59,091 nucleotides of DNA, taken from NCBI RefSeq assembly GCF_000732195.1, contig NZ_JNNU01000031.1:1-59091 (forward strand), read 5' to 3'. The number at the start of each line of letters is the position of its first letter. Position 1 is the stretch's first letter. Below the pieces are notes generated by a model. That model was not told where the DNA came from, ran no database searches, and worked only from the letters and a program-made list of their open reading frames with translations. Of this stretch, positions 42,749-51,988 are shown in pieces. The translations under genes and the position numbers were made by a program. This stretch comes from Neorhizobium vignae. Its GTDB lineage: Bacteria; Pseudomonadota; Alphaproteobacteria; Rhizobiales; Rhizobiaceae.

Positions 42749-43498
42749 GTGTCGGATCGATACGCCAATACAGCCGCACCGGGGACGAAGGACAATACCT
42801 TTGGCTCCGTACCAACGATTTGGGACGCCGGTACTGACAGGGCGCCCGGCGGACGAGGAGCGACGGCTGGCCTGATCGGGAAACATTCCTCCGCTTTCGA
42901 CGAGGAAGTTGTCGAGCAAGAACGTGACGGCATACTGGATGCAGCAGAAAGGCTCATTCGCCGGATCGGTCGCCGCAAGACGACCGTTGCCGATATCGCT
43001 TGCGATCTGGGTACAAGTCGAACGAACGTGTACCGCTTCTTTCCAACACGGGCGGCAATTGACCTGGATGTCTACGCTCGTATAGCCAGCAGCACGCTTG
43101 AGGCTGCACGCGCGATTTCGCGAAGGGAGGATGCTGCTGGCATTCGACTCGCTGCGATGTTCGAGGATCTTTACCGGCAGACTCGAGCGCGGCTGACAGA
43201 CGCGCCGCACATTCACGAGCTTTTTGTTGCTGCCGCCGAGGGCAAATGGGAGGTGGCGAAGTGGTATTGCGATGAGATGACGAGGATATTCGAAGCCACC
43301 ATTCGTGACGGCCTGAAGGCCGGGGAACTGGAAAACGACGATCCGCGCAATGCCGCCCGATGTGCCCTGGCCGCGATGATATCATTCGTTCATCCCAGCC
43401 TATTGGAACAGCGGGTCGTCGATGGCGGCAACCTGGAAGATGAACTCCGATCGCAAACCCGCTTCATCATGCGGGCTCTGGGCAACGTGCGGGAATGA
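42749..43498 (+). CDS. TetR family regulator with long N-terminal tail
   Basis: A 249-residue protein whose helix-turn-helix begins only at about residue 58 (QERDGILDAAERLIRRIGRRKTTVADIACDLGTSRTNVYRFF), preceded by a low-complexity tail. The ligand domain follows (AMFEDLYRQTRARL, FEATIRDGLKAGELEND). No ATG lies between the GTG at 42749 and the helix-turn-helix, so the long tail is either real or an over-extension. It lies six bases after the pump gene and may give a second layer of pump regulation. Confidence 0.85.
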   Translation: MSDRYANTAAPGTKDNTFGSVPTIWDAGTDRAPGGRGATAGLIGKHSSAFDEEVVEQERDGILDAAERLIRRIGRRKTTVADIACDLGTSRTNVYRFFPTRAAIDLDVYARIASSTLEAARAISRREDAAGIRLAAMFEDLYRQTRARLTDAPHIHELFVAAAEGKWEVAKWYCDEMTRIFEATIRDGLKAGELENDDPRNAARCALAAMISFVHPSLLEQRVVDGGNLEDELRSQTRFIMRALGNVRE

Positions 43499-43588
43499 TC
43501 GGAAGGTTCAAGTTTCGCAATCGAGCGGCACGAAGAACTGCATTGAGCCAAATGTGGTGAAGGCGACGAATATCAGCAGCTGAGCATG

Positions 43589-44482
43589 CTACAAGCGGTA
43601 GTACCGTTCGGCGTTGTCGTGAAACAGTGCCGAGCGATCCGAAGCCGAGTAACCGGCGGTGATCTCCTTGAAGGCGTTCCATATGGCGTCATAGCTTGAG
43701 AACAGCTTATCGACCGGGAAATTTGAGGCGAACATCGCCCGCTCGACGCCGAAGGCGCCGATCGCCTCCTCGACATAGGGGCGGATGCTCCCGGTGTTCC
43801 AGGTCCAGTCACCCATGCCGAGGCCCGAGATCTTGCACGCGACGTTCGGCGCCTGAGCCAGCGTATGCATGGCCTTGCGCCAGCCGTCGAAATGAGCGGG
43901 GCCGTCGACCTGCATGCCGGTATGGTTGAGGATGATCTGGGTGTCGGGAAAATCACGCGCGACTTCGAGAAACTCTTCCATCTGCCAGTAATAGAGCTGG
44001 AGGTCGAAGCTCAGTCCCCGGCGCGCCAGTTCCTTGAAGCCTCGGCGCCATTCGGGCGTTTGGCTCACCTCGGGCTCGGCCAGGTAGGTCTTGGCGGCAT
44101 CGGTGTGATAGTTCATCGACTGGCGGATGCCACGGAAATTCGCGTATTGCATATGCTCGTCGAGCAGGTCGCCGACATCGGGCTTGCGCAAGTCGGCATA
44201 GCCGACGATGCCGTGCGGAAAACCGTGCTTGTCGGCTATACCCTGCAGCCACTTGGTCTCACCGGCCGGGTCCTTCGGGTCGAACCCGACATCGAGGTGG
44301 ACCGCCTTGACGAGGTTCTGGTTTTTCGCGTCGGCGAGAAAATCTCCGATCAGATAGGTCTTGTTGATGGCGGTATAATCGCCGAAGGCGGATGGCTTCA
44401 CGCCGTCGGAAAGCCAGGGATAGTAATTTGTCTCCAGGTCCCAGAGGTGGAAATGGGGATCGATAATGGCGATGTCGGACAT
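43589..44482 (-). CDS. Amidohydrolase-family protein, candidate sugar-acid lactonase
   Basis: A 297-residue TIM-barrel metal hydrolase: metal motif IDPHFHLWDLE, YADLRKPDVGDLLDEHM, HTG block IILNHTGMQVDGPAHFDGW, and late Asp region MFASNFPVDKLF. It belongs to the amidohydrolase branch that includes L-rhamnono- and L-fucono-lactonases. In an oxidative sugar pathway it would open the lactone made by a dehydrogenase such as the SDR at the head of this operon. ATG 44482 follows GAGGAGG. It is the last gene of the ten-gene operon. Confidence 0.88.
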   Translation of the reverse strand: MSDIAIIDPHFHLWDLETNYYPWLSDGVKPSAFGDYTAINKTYLIGDFLADAKNQNLVKAVHLDVGFDPKDPAGETKWLQGIADKHGFPHGIVGYADLRKPDVGDLLDEHMQYANFRGIRQSMNYHTDAAKTYLAEPEVSQTPEWRRGFKELARRGLSFDLQLYYWQMEEFLEVARDFPDTQIILNHTGMQVDGPAHFDGWRKAMHTLAQAPNVACKISGLGMGDWTWNTGSIRPYVEEAIGAFGVERAMFASNFPVDKLFSSYDAIWNAFKEITAGYSASDRSALFHDNAERYYRL

Positions 44483-44538
44483 GGTTCCTCCTCGGTGGAG
44501 CGGGAACGACAGTCACGGCCGTTCCCGCTCTTTGCGGG

Positions 44539-45513
44539 TCATTTGCTTGGCGGGAAGACGCGGGCGATGACGGCCTTCGCCTCGGGCGAGTCGATCTTGT
44601 CGGCCGTCACGAGCGGCATGACGAGAGCGAGATCCTTCTTGACGGGTGCTTTTGTCAGTGCATTGAACACTTGCTGGGTGCCGTCAATGCCCTGGCCGAC
44701 CGCTTCCTGGAAGAAGATGCCCTGAATTGCCTTGGCCTTCAGAAGCCCGATGGTCGTCGGGCTGCCGTCGGCGACCGCGATGCCGATCTTCCCGGTTAGG
44801 CCACGGGTCTCCAAGACCTTCGCAGCACCCGTCCCAGCCTCGTCGTACATGCCATAGATCGCCTTGATGTCGGGATGGGCCGTCAGCATGTCATTGGCCT
44901 GCGTCACGGCTTCGTTGACGGTCAGGCCGCGTGTCTCGAGCATCTGGGCAAGTTTGCAGCCGTCGGCCGCAAAGGCCTCCTGCGCTCCCTTGAGATATTT
45001 CTGGGCGTTCTCGCGGTCCTGGGGGAGGGACAGCATGCCAACCTTGTTGCCGCCGCGTTCTTTCGCGAGCGCGCAGACGAAGCTGCCCTGCGCCTTGCCC
45101 GTCTCGTAGTTGTTGGCGGTGACGGAGGACGTGTAGTCCGTCTGGCCGGGCTGCGGGCCGATGCCGGCGAAGGCGATCGGGATGTTCTGGGATTTCAGAT
45201 AGGCGAGCAGCGGCGGCGTGCTGGTCGAGCTCACAGGACCGATGACGATCGCATCGACGCCTTTGGTCACGGCCGTACGCGCATTGTCCATCTGCTTGGC
45301 CGGCGAATTCTCGGAGGTGAACTCGACATAATCCATGCCGAGTTCCTGCGCCTTCTGCTTCACGCCAAAGCCGACCCATTGCCAGTAGGAAATGTCCAGC
45401 GAGGGCGCGAGATAGGCGACCGTCTTCTTTTCCTGCGCATGCGCGACGCTCGACAATGCCGCGAGCGCGACGCTCGCTGCCATCGCCAGCCAGCCGTTCA
45501 GTTTCGTCTTCAT
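44539..45513 (-). CDS. CUT2 ABC transporter substrate-binding protein (RbsB-like)
   Basis: A 324-residue protein. The signal peptide (KLNGWLAMAASVALAALSSVAHA, cleaved before QEKK) precedes a periplasmic-binding fold of the ribose/galactose class: YLAPSLDISYWQWVGFGVKQ, AVTKGVDAIVIGPVSSTSTPP, MLTAHPDIKAIYGMYDEAGTGAAKVLE, and IGIAVADGSPTTIGLLKAKAIQG. It probably binds a monosaccharide or sugar alcohol. ATG 45513 has a very strong GAGGAGGAGGAAGG site. The permease gene ends 43 bases upstream of it in the same operon. Confidence 0.9.
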   Translation of the reverse strand: MKTKLNGWLAMAASVALAALSSVAHAQEKKTVAYLAPSLDISYWQWVGFGVKQKAQELGMDYVEFTSENSPAKQMDNARTAVTKGVDAIVIGPVSSTSTPPLLAYLKSQNIPIAFAGIGPQPGQTDYTSSVTANNYETGKAQGSFVCALAKERGGNKVGMLSLPQDRENAQKYLKGAQEAFAADGCKLAQMLETRGLTVNEAVTQANDMLTAHPDIKAIYGMYDEAGTGAAKVLETRGLTGKIGIAVADGSPTTIGLLKAKAIQGIFFQEAVGQGIDGTQQVFNALTKAPVKKDLALVMPLVTADKIDSPEAKAVIARVFPPSK

Positions 45514-45556
45514 GCCTTCCTCCTCCTCTTGACGTCCAGGTCTCCTCCAGGACGCA

Positions 45557-46570
45557 TTACACGGCACCGCGCCGCGATTTGCTGAAGCGATCGATCAGGA
45601 CCGCGATCAGGATGGCGAGGCCGGTAACCGACCCCTGCCAGAAGCTGTTGATGCCGATGAGATTGACGCCGTTCTGGATGACGGTGATCATCAGGGCTCC
45701 AAGGACAGCGCCCACCGCCGTTCCCGTGCCGCCGAGCAGGCTGGCGCCGCCGATGACCACCGCTGCGATTGCCTGCAGCATCAGGCTGGAGCCAGCCGTC
45801 GATTCCGCGTTGAGAATGTAGGAGATGGTCAGCAATCCGGAGAAGGACGCGAGAAGCGACGAGGCGACATAGGCGAAGAACTGGGTCCGCTTGACGGGAA
45901 TCCCAAGAAGATGCGCTGCTGCCGCGCTGCTGCCGACGGCGTAGAACCAGCGTCCCGCGACCATCTTCTTCAGAAATAACTCGATTGCGACGAGCAGCAC
46001 GATGCAGAACAGGATGTAGTTCGGCATGCCGGGTATCATGCTGCCGCTATTCAAAAGCCAAAAATCCGGATCGCCAATTGGCATCGATCGTCCATTGGTG
46101 ACGATGAAGGCCAGAGAGCCCGCGACAGCGAAGGTGATCAGCGTCACCACGAAAGGCGCAAGCCCCGCGATGGTGACGAGAAAGCCGTTGATCGAGCCGA
46201 AGACCAGGCCGACACCAAGCCCGACGAGGGCGGCGCTCACGCCGCCGAAACCCGCTGCCATGGCCTGCGCCGTCACCATGCCCGTCAGTGAAAAGACGGA
46301 TCCGACGGAAAGGTCGATACCGCCGGTAATCACCACCAGGAGAACGCCGAGCGACATGATGATCAGCGGTGCGCCCGCCTGGGTGATGTTAGCGAAGTTT
46401 CCCCAGCTCAGTGCCTGCGGTACCTGGGTTCCGACCGCCAGCACAAGAAGGCCGATTGCCCCAGCGATCGCCAATTCCGTCCGGTAGGTGGACAGGAGAC
46501 TTTCCCGGGTCCGGATTGCCGGTCGCGTTTCGACACCTGTCCCGGCCTGGTCAATAATGGTTTTCGTCAT
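45557..46570 (-). CDS. CUT2 ABC transporter permease (RbsC-like)
   Basis: A 337-residue inner-membrane protein with about eight to ten segments: IAGAIGLLVLAVGTQVPQAL, LIIMSLGVLLVVITGGIDLSVGSVFSLTG, ALVGLGVGLVFGSINGFLV, IAAVVIGGASLLGGTGTAVGAVLGAL. The ITGGIDLSVGS motif is the hallmark of RbsC permeases. ATG 46570 overlaps the ATPase gene stop (ATGA). It forms the channel with the ATPase at 46567 and the receptor at 44539. Confidence 0.92.
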   Translation of the reverse strand: MTKTIIDQAGTGVETRPAIRTRESLLSTYRTELAIAGAIGLLVLAVGTQVPQALSWGNFANITQAGAPLIIMSLGVLLVVITGGIDLSVGSVFSLTGMVTAQAMAAGFGGVSAALVGLGVGLVFGSINGFLVTIAGLAPFVVTLITFAVAGSLAFIVTNGRSMPIGDPDFWLLNSGSMIPGMPNYILFCIVLLVAIELFLKKMVAGRWFYAVGSSAAAAHLLGIPVKRTQFFAYVASSLLASFSGLLTISYILNAESTAGSSLMLQAIAAVVIGGASLLGGTGTAVGAVLGALMITVIQNGVNLIGINSFWQGSVTGLAILIAVLIDRFSKSRRGAV

Positions 46571-48057
46571 GCCGCCATTCCTGTCAGTGCCGCGAGCCTG
46601 TCCTCGCTGAGTTGGTCGCGTTCGATCACGCCCGACGAGCGCCCCTCGGTGTCGAAGGCCAGCACGCGGTCGCAAACTTCAAGCAGCTCCGCATTTTCCG
46701 TCGACCACCAGACGATCGCCGTTCCGGTTGCCGCCATGTCGCGGATCAGTTGATAGATCTCCCGCTTGGTGCCGATATCGACGCCACGCGTGGGTTCTTC
46801 GAGGACCAGAAGGCGGGAGGGCAGGTTCAGCCAGCGCGCGAGAAGCAGCTTCTGCTGCGTGCCGCCGCTCAGCGTATTCGGCAGGTGCCAGAGCGAGCCC
46901 GCCTTGACCTTGAGCGCCTGCATCAGGTCGAAGCACTCAACCCCTTCATGCTTGTTGGCGAAGAACGAACCTCGCGTAACACGGCGTGATGCGACCACGT
47001 TGTCGATGATAGGCAGGGAATGAAGAATGCCGCGATGTGCCCGGTCGCCTGTCACGAAACCCGCGCCTGCCCGTGCCGCCTCGCGCGGGGAGCGGAAACG
47101 GCCGGGCCATCCCGAGCGTGTCACCGTCCAGCGCTTGGCGTGGGCCGCACCGACGAGGGCGGCGATCAGCGTCTGCGGGCCTGCCGGGGCACCGGCAATG
47201 CCGAGGATAGTCCCCGGCTGCAACACGACGGTGAAGCCGTCTTCGGCGATGGTCAGCGGTTCTCCTGCCATAGCCTGTTGCGCAGCGACCTTGGTGACCC
47301 GCGGAGCGGCCAGAGCATGAGCCTGCCCCATATGCTCGATGATCGCGAAGTCAGTCAGGTCGGCCGTCGGCACGCTCTTCACCACCGTTCTGCCGTCGCG
47401 GATGATCGAGCAGACATTGGCGATCTGGCGGATTTCCTTCATACGGTGCGAGACAAAGACGACCGAGAGGCCATTGTCCCGCGTCAGCCGCCGCAAGACA
47501 TCGAACAGCCGCTCGGTCTCGATTGCGGTGAGATTGGCGGTGGGCTCGTCAAGCAGGATGAGCTCGGCGCCCGAAGACAGCGCCCGCGCGATCTCCACCA
47601 TCTGCCCCTCGTGGAGGCTGAGATCGCCTATGAGGCGGTTCAGAGCGACCGCGGCGAAGTCCCGGTCGATCATCGACAAGGCGTCGTGCGCCTGTCTTGT
47701 CGCCAGACGCCGATCGTAGAGGCGGGAGCCCTTGCGGAAGTGTGGCAGCGCGATGTTCTCCGCAACGGTCAAATGCGGGAGCAGCGCCAGTTCCTGATGG
47801 ACCACGGCGACCTTGTGGCGACCGTCCGTTTCGCTGAGGAGGTTGCCCGAGGCGTCGCGGAAGTCGAGTTCGCCGCCGTCCTTTGTCGCCGTCCCCGTGA
47901 TGATGCGGATGAGGGTAGACTTTCCCGCGCCGTTGCCGCCGAGGAGCGCATGTATTTCCCCGCGGGCGACCGAGAAATCGATCCCTTTCAGCACTGAGGT
48001 CGCGCCATAGGCCTTGGTGAGGGAACGGACTGAGACGATGTTGTGCTTCTCGGTCAT
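46567..48057 (-). CDS. CUT2 ABC transporter double ATPase (RbsA-like)
   Basis: A 496-residue tandem ATPase. The first half has Walker A LLGGNGAGKSTLIRIITG, signature LSLHEGQMVEIARAL, Walker B LILLDEPTANL and H-loop VVFVSHRMKEI. The second half has a degenerate Walker A (GIAGAPAGPQTLIAALVG), signature LSGGTQQKLLLARWL and Walker B VLEEPTRGVDIG, the usual asymmetry of RbsA proteins. It energises the CUT2 importer. It starts 12 bases after the TRAP permease gene, so two importers of different classes share one mRNA. Confidence 0.92.
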   Translation of the reverse strand: MTEKHNIVSVRSLTKAYGATSVLKGIDFSVARGEIHALLGGNGAGKSTLIRIITGTATKDGGELDFRDASGNLLSETDGRHKVAVVHQELALLPHLTVAENIALPHFRKGSRLYDRRLATRQAHDALSMIDRDFAAVALNRLIGDLSLHEGQMVEIARALSSGAELILLDEPTANLTAIETERLFDVLRRLTRDNGLSVVFVSHRMKEIRQIANVCSIIRDGRTVVKSVPTADLTDFAIIEHMGQAHALAAPRVTKVAAQQAMAGEPLTIAEDGFTVVLQPGTILGIAGAPAGPQTLIAALVGAAHAKRWTVTRSGWPGRFRSPREAARAGAGFVTGDRAHRGILHSLPIIDNVVASRRVTRGSFFANKHEGVECFDLMQALKVKAGSLWHLPNTLSGGTQQKLLLARWLNLPSRLLVLEEPTRGVDIGTKREIYQLIRDMAATGTAIVWWSTENAELLEVCDRVLAFDTEGRSSGVIERDQLSEDRLAALTGMAA

Positions 48058-48069
48058 GGTGCATGGTCC

Positions 48070-49329
48070 TCAGTAGAGCGTGAGCGCCGGTATGAAGCTC
48101 ACCGCAAGCAGCAGTGCCATTGCCATGGAGAAGAAGGGCCAGAGCTCCCGCGTCGTCTCGCCGAGCGGTGATTTTGCGATCGACGATGAGATGAAGAGCG
48201 TCGTGCCGATCGGCGGCGTATAAAGTCCGATGCCGAGATTGATCACCATCATCAGCCCGAGCTGGACCCGGTCCAGTCCGATCGCATCGGCGAGCGGCAC
48301 GAAGATTGGTCCAAGCAGCAGGATGGCCGGCGGCATGTCGAGCGGCATGCCGACAATGAGCATGAGGATGTTCATCATCAGGATGATGACGATCGGGCTC
48401 GAAATGTTGGCGGCGACCCAGTCGGCCATTTGCTGCGGTGCCTGGTCGAAGGTCAGCACCCAACCCACGGCCGCGCTGCCCATGATCACCAGCATAACAA
48501 CGCCGGTCGCCACGCCCGCCTCGACAACGTTGTCGCAAAAGCGCTTCCACGTCAGGTCGCGATAGTAGACCAGGCTGAGCGCGAGTGAATAGACGACCGA
48601 CAGGACGGCAACTTCCGTCGGCGTGGCCAGGCCGAACCGAAGGAAGAAAATGATCAGAACCGGCAGGAGGACGGCGGGCAGGCTCTTCAGGGCCAGCGTC
48701 GCGAGTTGCCGCCTGCTGGTTTCCGAGGCCTGCGCGGCATAACCCCGTCTCACCGAAACGAACCAGCAGACGAAGACGAAACTCGCGGCCATCAGCATGC
48801 CCGGCAGGATGCCGGCCACAAAGAGGTTGGCGACGCTCACACCGCTCACCAGCGAGAACAGGATCATCGGAATCGACGGCGGGATCAGGACGTCGATGAC
48901 GGCCGACGTGGCATTGTTGGCGGCGCAAAGCGCGGGTGGAAAACCATGCTTCTTCTGCCACGGGATGAGGACGGAACCGAGCGCGCTGGCATTGGCCACT
49001 GCCGAGCCCGACACACCGCCGAAGACGACGGATGAAACGACGGTGGTCGACAGGGGTCCGCCACGCCAACGCTGCATCGCATGCGATGCCAGCTCCAGGA
49101 GTTGTCGGCCGAGCTCGCCGCCGAGCATCAGCGTGCCGGCCAACATGAAGAACGGCAACGCGAGCATCGGAAAGGATTGCGTCTGGTCATAGATCTGCTG
49201 CGCGACGATTGACAGCGGCAGATAGCCGTTGAACAGGACTGCGACGCCGGCAGAGATGATAAGGGCGTAGCCTACCGGCACCGCCATCATCATCAGGACG
49301 CAGAAGACGATGATCATCAAGATGGTCAC
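48070..49329 (-). CDS. TRAP transporter large permease (DctM)
   Basis: A 419-residue membrane protein with about twelve segments: MIIVFCVLMMMAVPVGYALIISAGV, MLALPFFMLAGTLMLGG, GGVSGSAVANASALGSVLIP, DVLIPPSIPMILFSLVSG, GMPLDMPPAILLLGPIFVPL. These match DctM/SiaM. It forms the sodium-driven channel of the importer with DctQ and the DctP receptor. The start is GTG 49329, overlapping the DctQ stop (GTGA); there is no better ATG at this position. Confidence 0.92.
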   Translation of the reverse strand: MTILMIIVFCVLMMMAVPVGYALIISAGVAVLFNGYLPLSIVAQQIYDQTQSFPMLALPFFMLAGTLMLGGELGRQLLELASHAMQRWRGGPLSTTVVSSVVFGGVSGSAVANASALGSVLIPWQKKHGFPPALCAANNATSAVIDVLIPPSIPMILFSLVSGVSVANLFVAGILPGMLMAASFVFVCWFVSVRRGYAAQASETSRRQLATLALKSLPAVLLPVLIIFFLRFGLATPTEVAVLSVVYSLALSLVYYRDLTWKRFCDNVVEAGVATGVVMLVIMGSAAVGWVLTFDQAPQQMADWVAANISSPIVIILMMNILMLIVGMPLDMPPAILLLGPIFVPLADAIGLDRVQLGLMMVINLGIGLYTPPIGTTLFISSSIAKSPLGETTRELWPFFSMAMALLLAVSFIPALTLY

Positions 49330-49856
49330 AGCGCCACCTCTCCGCTCTCGGTGTTCGTCCGGGATTCCCAACCAAGGCGCAGCACGCGCAGGACAACGCC
49401 GAGCGTAACGATCGCCACGAGCACGGACCCTATGGCAAGAGCGAAATACCCCACGCTATTAGGCAGCTGGAGTACCGGGCTGTGTTCGATCCCGGCGATC
49501 TCGCCGACCCGGTAGGCTTGATAGCCGAGCACCAGGAAAGCCCCGGCACTGACGGCATTGGCGACGACGAAGGCGGTGGTACGCGCACCGTCTTGCAGCT
49601 TCTCGTAGATCCATTCGACGGCCATATGACCGCCGGAATGGGCGGCGAGCACGATGCCGCCCAGGATGAACCAGGGAAAGATCAGCACTGGCAGCTCCTG
49701 TGCGAACGAAAAGCCTCCCCCGGTCAGCATGTAGCGGGCAAAGACGTTTGCCGTCATGAAGACCATCAGCGCTATCCCGCTGAAGATGACGACCTGCCGC
49801 GCAAACCATACGATGGCCTGCGCCGTAAGTTCTATGAAACCTGAGAGGCTTTTCAT
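49326..49856 (-). CDS. TRAP transporter small permease (DctQ)
   Basis: A 176-residue membrane protein with four segments, including IVWFARQVVIFSGIALMVFMTANVFARYML, LPVLIFPWFILGGIVLAAHSG, FVVANAVSAGAFLVLGYQAY and VGYFALAIGSVLVAIVTLGVVLRVLRL. The PVLIFPWFILGGIVLAA stretch is diagnostic of DctQ. It follows the receptor gene by 25 bases and overlaps DctM. Confidence 0.92.
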   Translation of the reverse strand: MKSLSGFIELTAQAIVWFARQVVIFSGIALMVFMTANVFARYMLTGGGFSFAQELPVLIFPWFILGGIVLAAHSGGHMAVEWIYEKLQDGARTTAFVVANAVSAGAFLVLGYQAYRVGEIAGIEHSPVLQLPNSVGYFALAIGSVLVAIVTLGVVLRVLRLGWESRTNTESGEVAL

Positions 49857-49881
49857 GGGGTATTCCCTTTGAGGTAAGGCC

Positions 49882-50886
49882 TCAGCCCTTGGCGGCGGAT
49901 TCGATCTGGGCGACGAAATCTCCGAAAGGCTTCCGCTTCCAGGTCTCGGCGACCGAAGCGGTTGCCTTGGCGAAGGCTTGCCGGTCCACCTCGATCACCT
50001 CGATTGCCGCATTGCCCCGGAATGCTGCCAGCACCTCGGCGTCCTTGGCAGCGGAAAGCTTGCGCTGGAGCTCGCCGGCTTCCTTCGCAGCAGCCTTTAC
50101 GGCTCCAAGGTCACCGCCCAGTCGCGCCAGGGCGACCTTCGACATCAGGAACGGTGTCGATTCCCACTTGTGGCCAGTCAGGGTGATGTATTTGTTGACT
50201 TCGTACAGCTTGGAACTGTCGATATTGGCGAGCGGGTTCTCCTGTCCGTCGACCACGCCCTGCTGCAGGGCCACATAGAGTTCGCCGAAGGCGATCTGCT
50301 CTGTCGCCGCGCCCAGGGCCTTGAAGATGTCCATCGTCATCGGGTCGGCCGGCGTGCGGATTTTCATGCCGTTCACGTCGGCCGGTGCGGAAACCTTGCG
50401 CTTGGAGTTGGTGAGGTGGCGGATGCCATTGTCCCACCAGTCAAGCGGCACCACGCCGACGGCTTCGAAACGCTTGACGAGCTCACCGCCAACCGGGCCG
50501 TTGAGAACCGTCATTGCCTTCGCCGTGGTCTCGAACAGGAAGGGGAGGCCGAGCGCTGCAAGTTCAGGAACGAGCGCGGATGTTGCTCCCTGGCTGTTGG
50601 CGGTGAAATCGAGCGCGCCCGTGCGCAGGCTTGTCAGCATTGCCGAATCGCTGCCGAGCGTTTCCGCGCCGGCGACGTTGACCTTGACGCGGCCCGCCGT
50701 CTTCTCGGCTACCAATTCTGCAAACTTCGTCGCGGCGACTGTTCTCGGATTTCCCGGTGCGGCGCCGTGACCAAGGGTCAGCGTCGTGCCGGCGCGCGCG
50801 GGCCGGACCATGGTAACGATCGCCGGGGCGGCCAGTACGGCCGACGACGCTCTCAGGAACTGGCGTCTGTTGATCTCGAATTTCAT
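49882..50886 (-). CDS. TRAP transporter solute-binding protein (DctP)
   Basis: A 334-residue receptor with a twin-arginine signal (FEINRRQFLRASSAVLAAP, cleaved near ARAG) and a DctP fold: LTLGHGAAPGNPRTVAATKFAELV, ELAALGLPFLF, WWDNGIRHLTNSKRKVSAPADVNGMKIR (with the conserved Arg that binds the substrate carboxylate), and ELYVALQQGVVDGQENPLANID. The ligand is therefore probably an organic or sugar acid. This contrasts with the ribose-type importer in the same operon. Confidence 0.92.
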   Translation of the reverse strand: MKFEINRRQFLRASSAVLAAPAIVTMVRPARAGTTLTLGHGAAPGNPRTVAATKFAELVAEKTAGRVKVNVAGAETLGSDSAMLTSLRTGALDFTANSQGATSALVPELAALGLPFLFETTAKAMTVLNGPVGGELVKRFEAVGVVPLDWWDNGIRHLTNSKRKVSAPADVNGMKIRTPADPMTMDIFKALGAATEQIAFGELYVALQQGVVDGQENPLANIDSSKLYEVNKYITLTGHKWESTPFLMSKVALARLGGDLGAVKAAAKEAGELQRKLSAAKDAEVLAAFRGNAAIEVIEVDRQAFAKATASVAETWKRKPFGDFVAQIESAAKG

Positions 50887-50950
50887 CTCTTCTCCTCCAC
50901 TTTGAAACTGTTGCGGCCAGCCGCGCTCCTCAACGCGGCGACCGTGCGGC

Positions 50951-51988
50951 TTAGCCGTCTAGCCACCCCTTAATTCGATCAGCGACCTTCGCGGTCGATA
51001 TGCCGTACATGTCGTGCAAGGTCGGCAGGGCGCCCGCTTCAAGGAAGGCGTCCGGTAGCCCGATCTGCCGGAATGCGGCGGGACGCACGTTCGAGCGCAT
51101 CAAGGTGGCGGCGACCGCCTCTCCGAGACCGCCGATCACCGTATGGTTTTCGGCGACGACGACGAGACGCCCCTGCTTGGCGCATTCGGCAAGGATGGTG
51201 GCCTCATCGAGTGGCTTGATCGTGGGAACGTGCAGCACGCCGGCGTCGACACCGTCCTTGCGGAGTTCCTCGGCGGCTTCGAGTGCGCGCATCGTCATCA
51301 GGCCGGACGAAATGAGCAGCGTATCCCTGCCGTCGCGCAGCAGCTTCGCCTTGCCCAGCTCGAACCGATAGCCGTATTCCTCGAGCACGAGCGGCACGTT
51401 GCCACGGAGAAGCCGCATGTAGACCGGACCCCGATGGGCGGCGATGGCAGGCACCGCCTGCTCGATCTCGCTCGCGTCGCAGGGATCGACGATGGTGAGG
51501 TTCGGCATGCCGCGGAACATCGCGATGTCCTCGGTCGCCTGGTGGCTGGGGCCGTAGCCGGTGGTGAGCCCGGGCAGCGCGCAGACGATCTTGACGTCCA
51601 GCATCTCTTCGGCAATCGCCATGCAGATAAAGTCATAAGCCCGGCGGGAGGCGAAGACGGCGTATGTCGTCACCCAGGGCTGGAAGCCTTCGCGGGCCAT
51701 GCCGGCGGCCGACATCATCAGCAACTGCTCAGCCATCCCCATCTGATAGAAGCGGTCGGGATGGGCGGCACGGAAGACATGGAGATCGGTGTATTTGGCG
51801 AGATCCGCCGAGAGACCGACGATGCGGTCTTCCTTATCCGCCAGCGCCGAAAGCGCATGGCCGAAGGGTGCGGGCCGGGTCGGCTGATCCGCTCCGGCGA
51901 TGGAGGCGATCATCGCCGAAGTCGTCAGTCGTGGCCCGCCTGAGTTGCCGATCAGATGCGCGGGGCGTTCGTATTTCGAGCGTCTCAT
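50951..51988 (-). CDS. Transketolase, C-terminal subunit
   Basis: A 345-residue split transketolase subunit: pyrimidine-binding domain FGHALSALADKEDRIVGLSADLAKYTDL, FYQMGMAEQLLMMSAAGMAREGFQPWVTTYAVFASRRAYDF, and VCALPGLTTGYGPSHQATEDIAM, followed by the C-terminal transketolase domain (TLLISSGLMTMRALEAAEELRKDG). It pairs with the thiamine-diphosphate-binding subunit at 51985, overlapping by four bases. It should transfer two-carbon ketol units. Split transketolases of this sort occur in apiose, erythritol-like and sulfosugar pathways; which one applies here is unknown. Confidence 0.9.
   Translation of the reverse strand: MRRSKYERPAHLIGNSGGPRLTTSAMIASIAGADQPTRPAPFGHALSALADKEDRIVGLSADLAKYTDLHVFRAAHPDRFYQMGMAEQLLMMSAAGMAREGFQPWVTTYAVFASRRAYDFICMAIAEEMLDVKIVCALPGLTTGYGPSHQATEDIAMFRGMPNLTIVDPCDASEIEQAVPAIAAHRGPVYMRLLRGNVPLVLEEYGYRFELGKAKLLRDGRDTLLISSGLMTMRALEAAEELRKDGVDAGVLHVPTIKPLDEATILAECAKQGRLVVVAENHTVIGGLGEAVAATLMRSNVRPAAFRQIGLPDAFLEAGALPTLHDMYGISTAKVADRIKGWLDG

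Noticed and set aside
42749..42920. Idea that the long tail of the third TetR protein is a fused second domain
   Set aside because: The tail is about 55 low-complexity residues with no motif; a mis-set start or disordered tail is simpler.
43499..43588. Hydrophobic minus-strand frame reading LLIFVAFTTFGSMQFFVPLDCET
   Set aside because: It begins right after a stop, has no start codon until near its end, and is too short to support.
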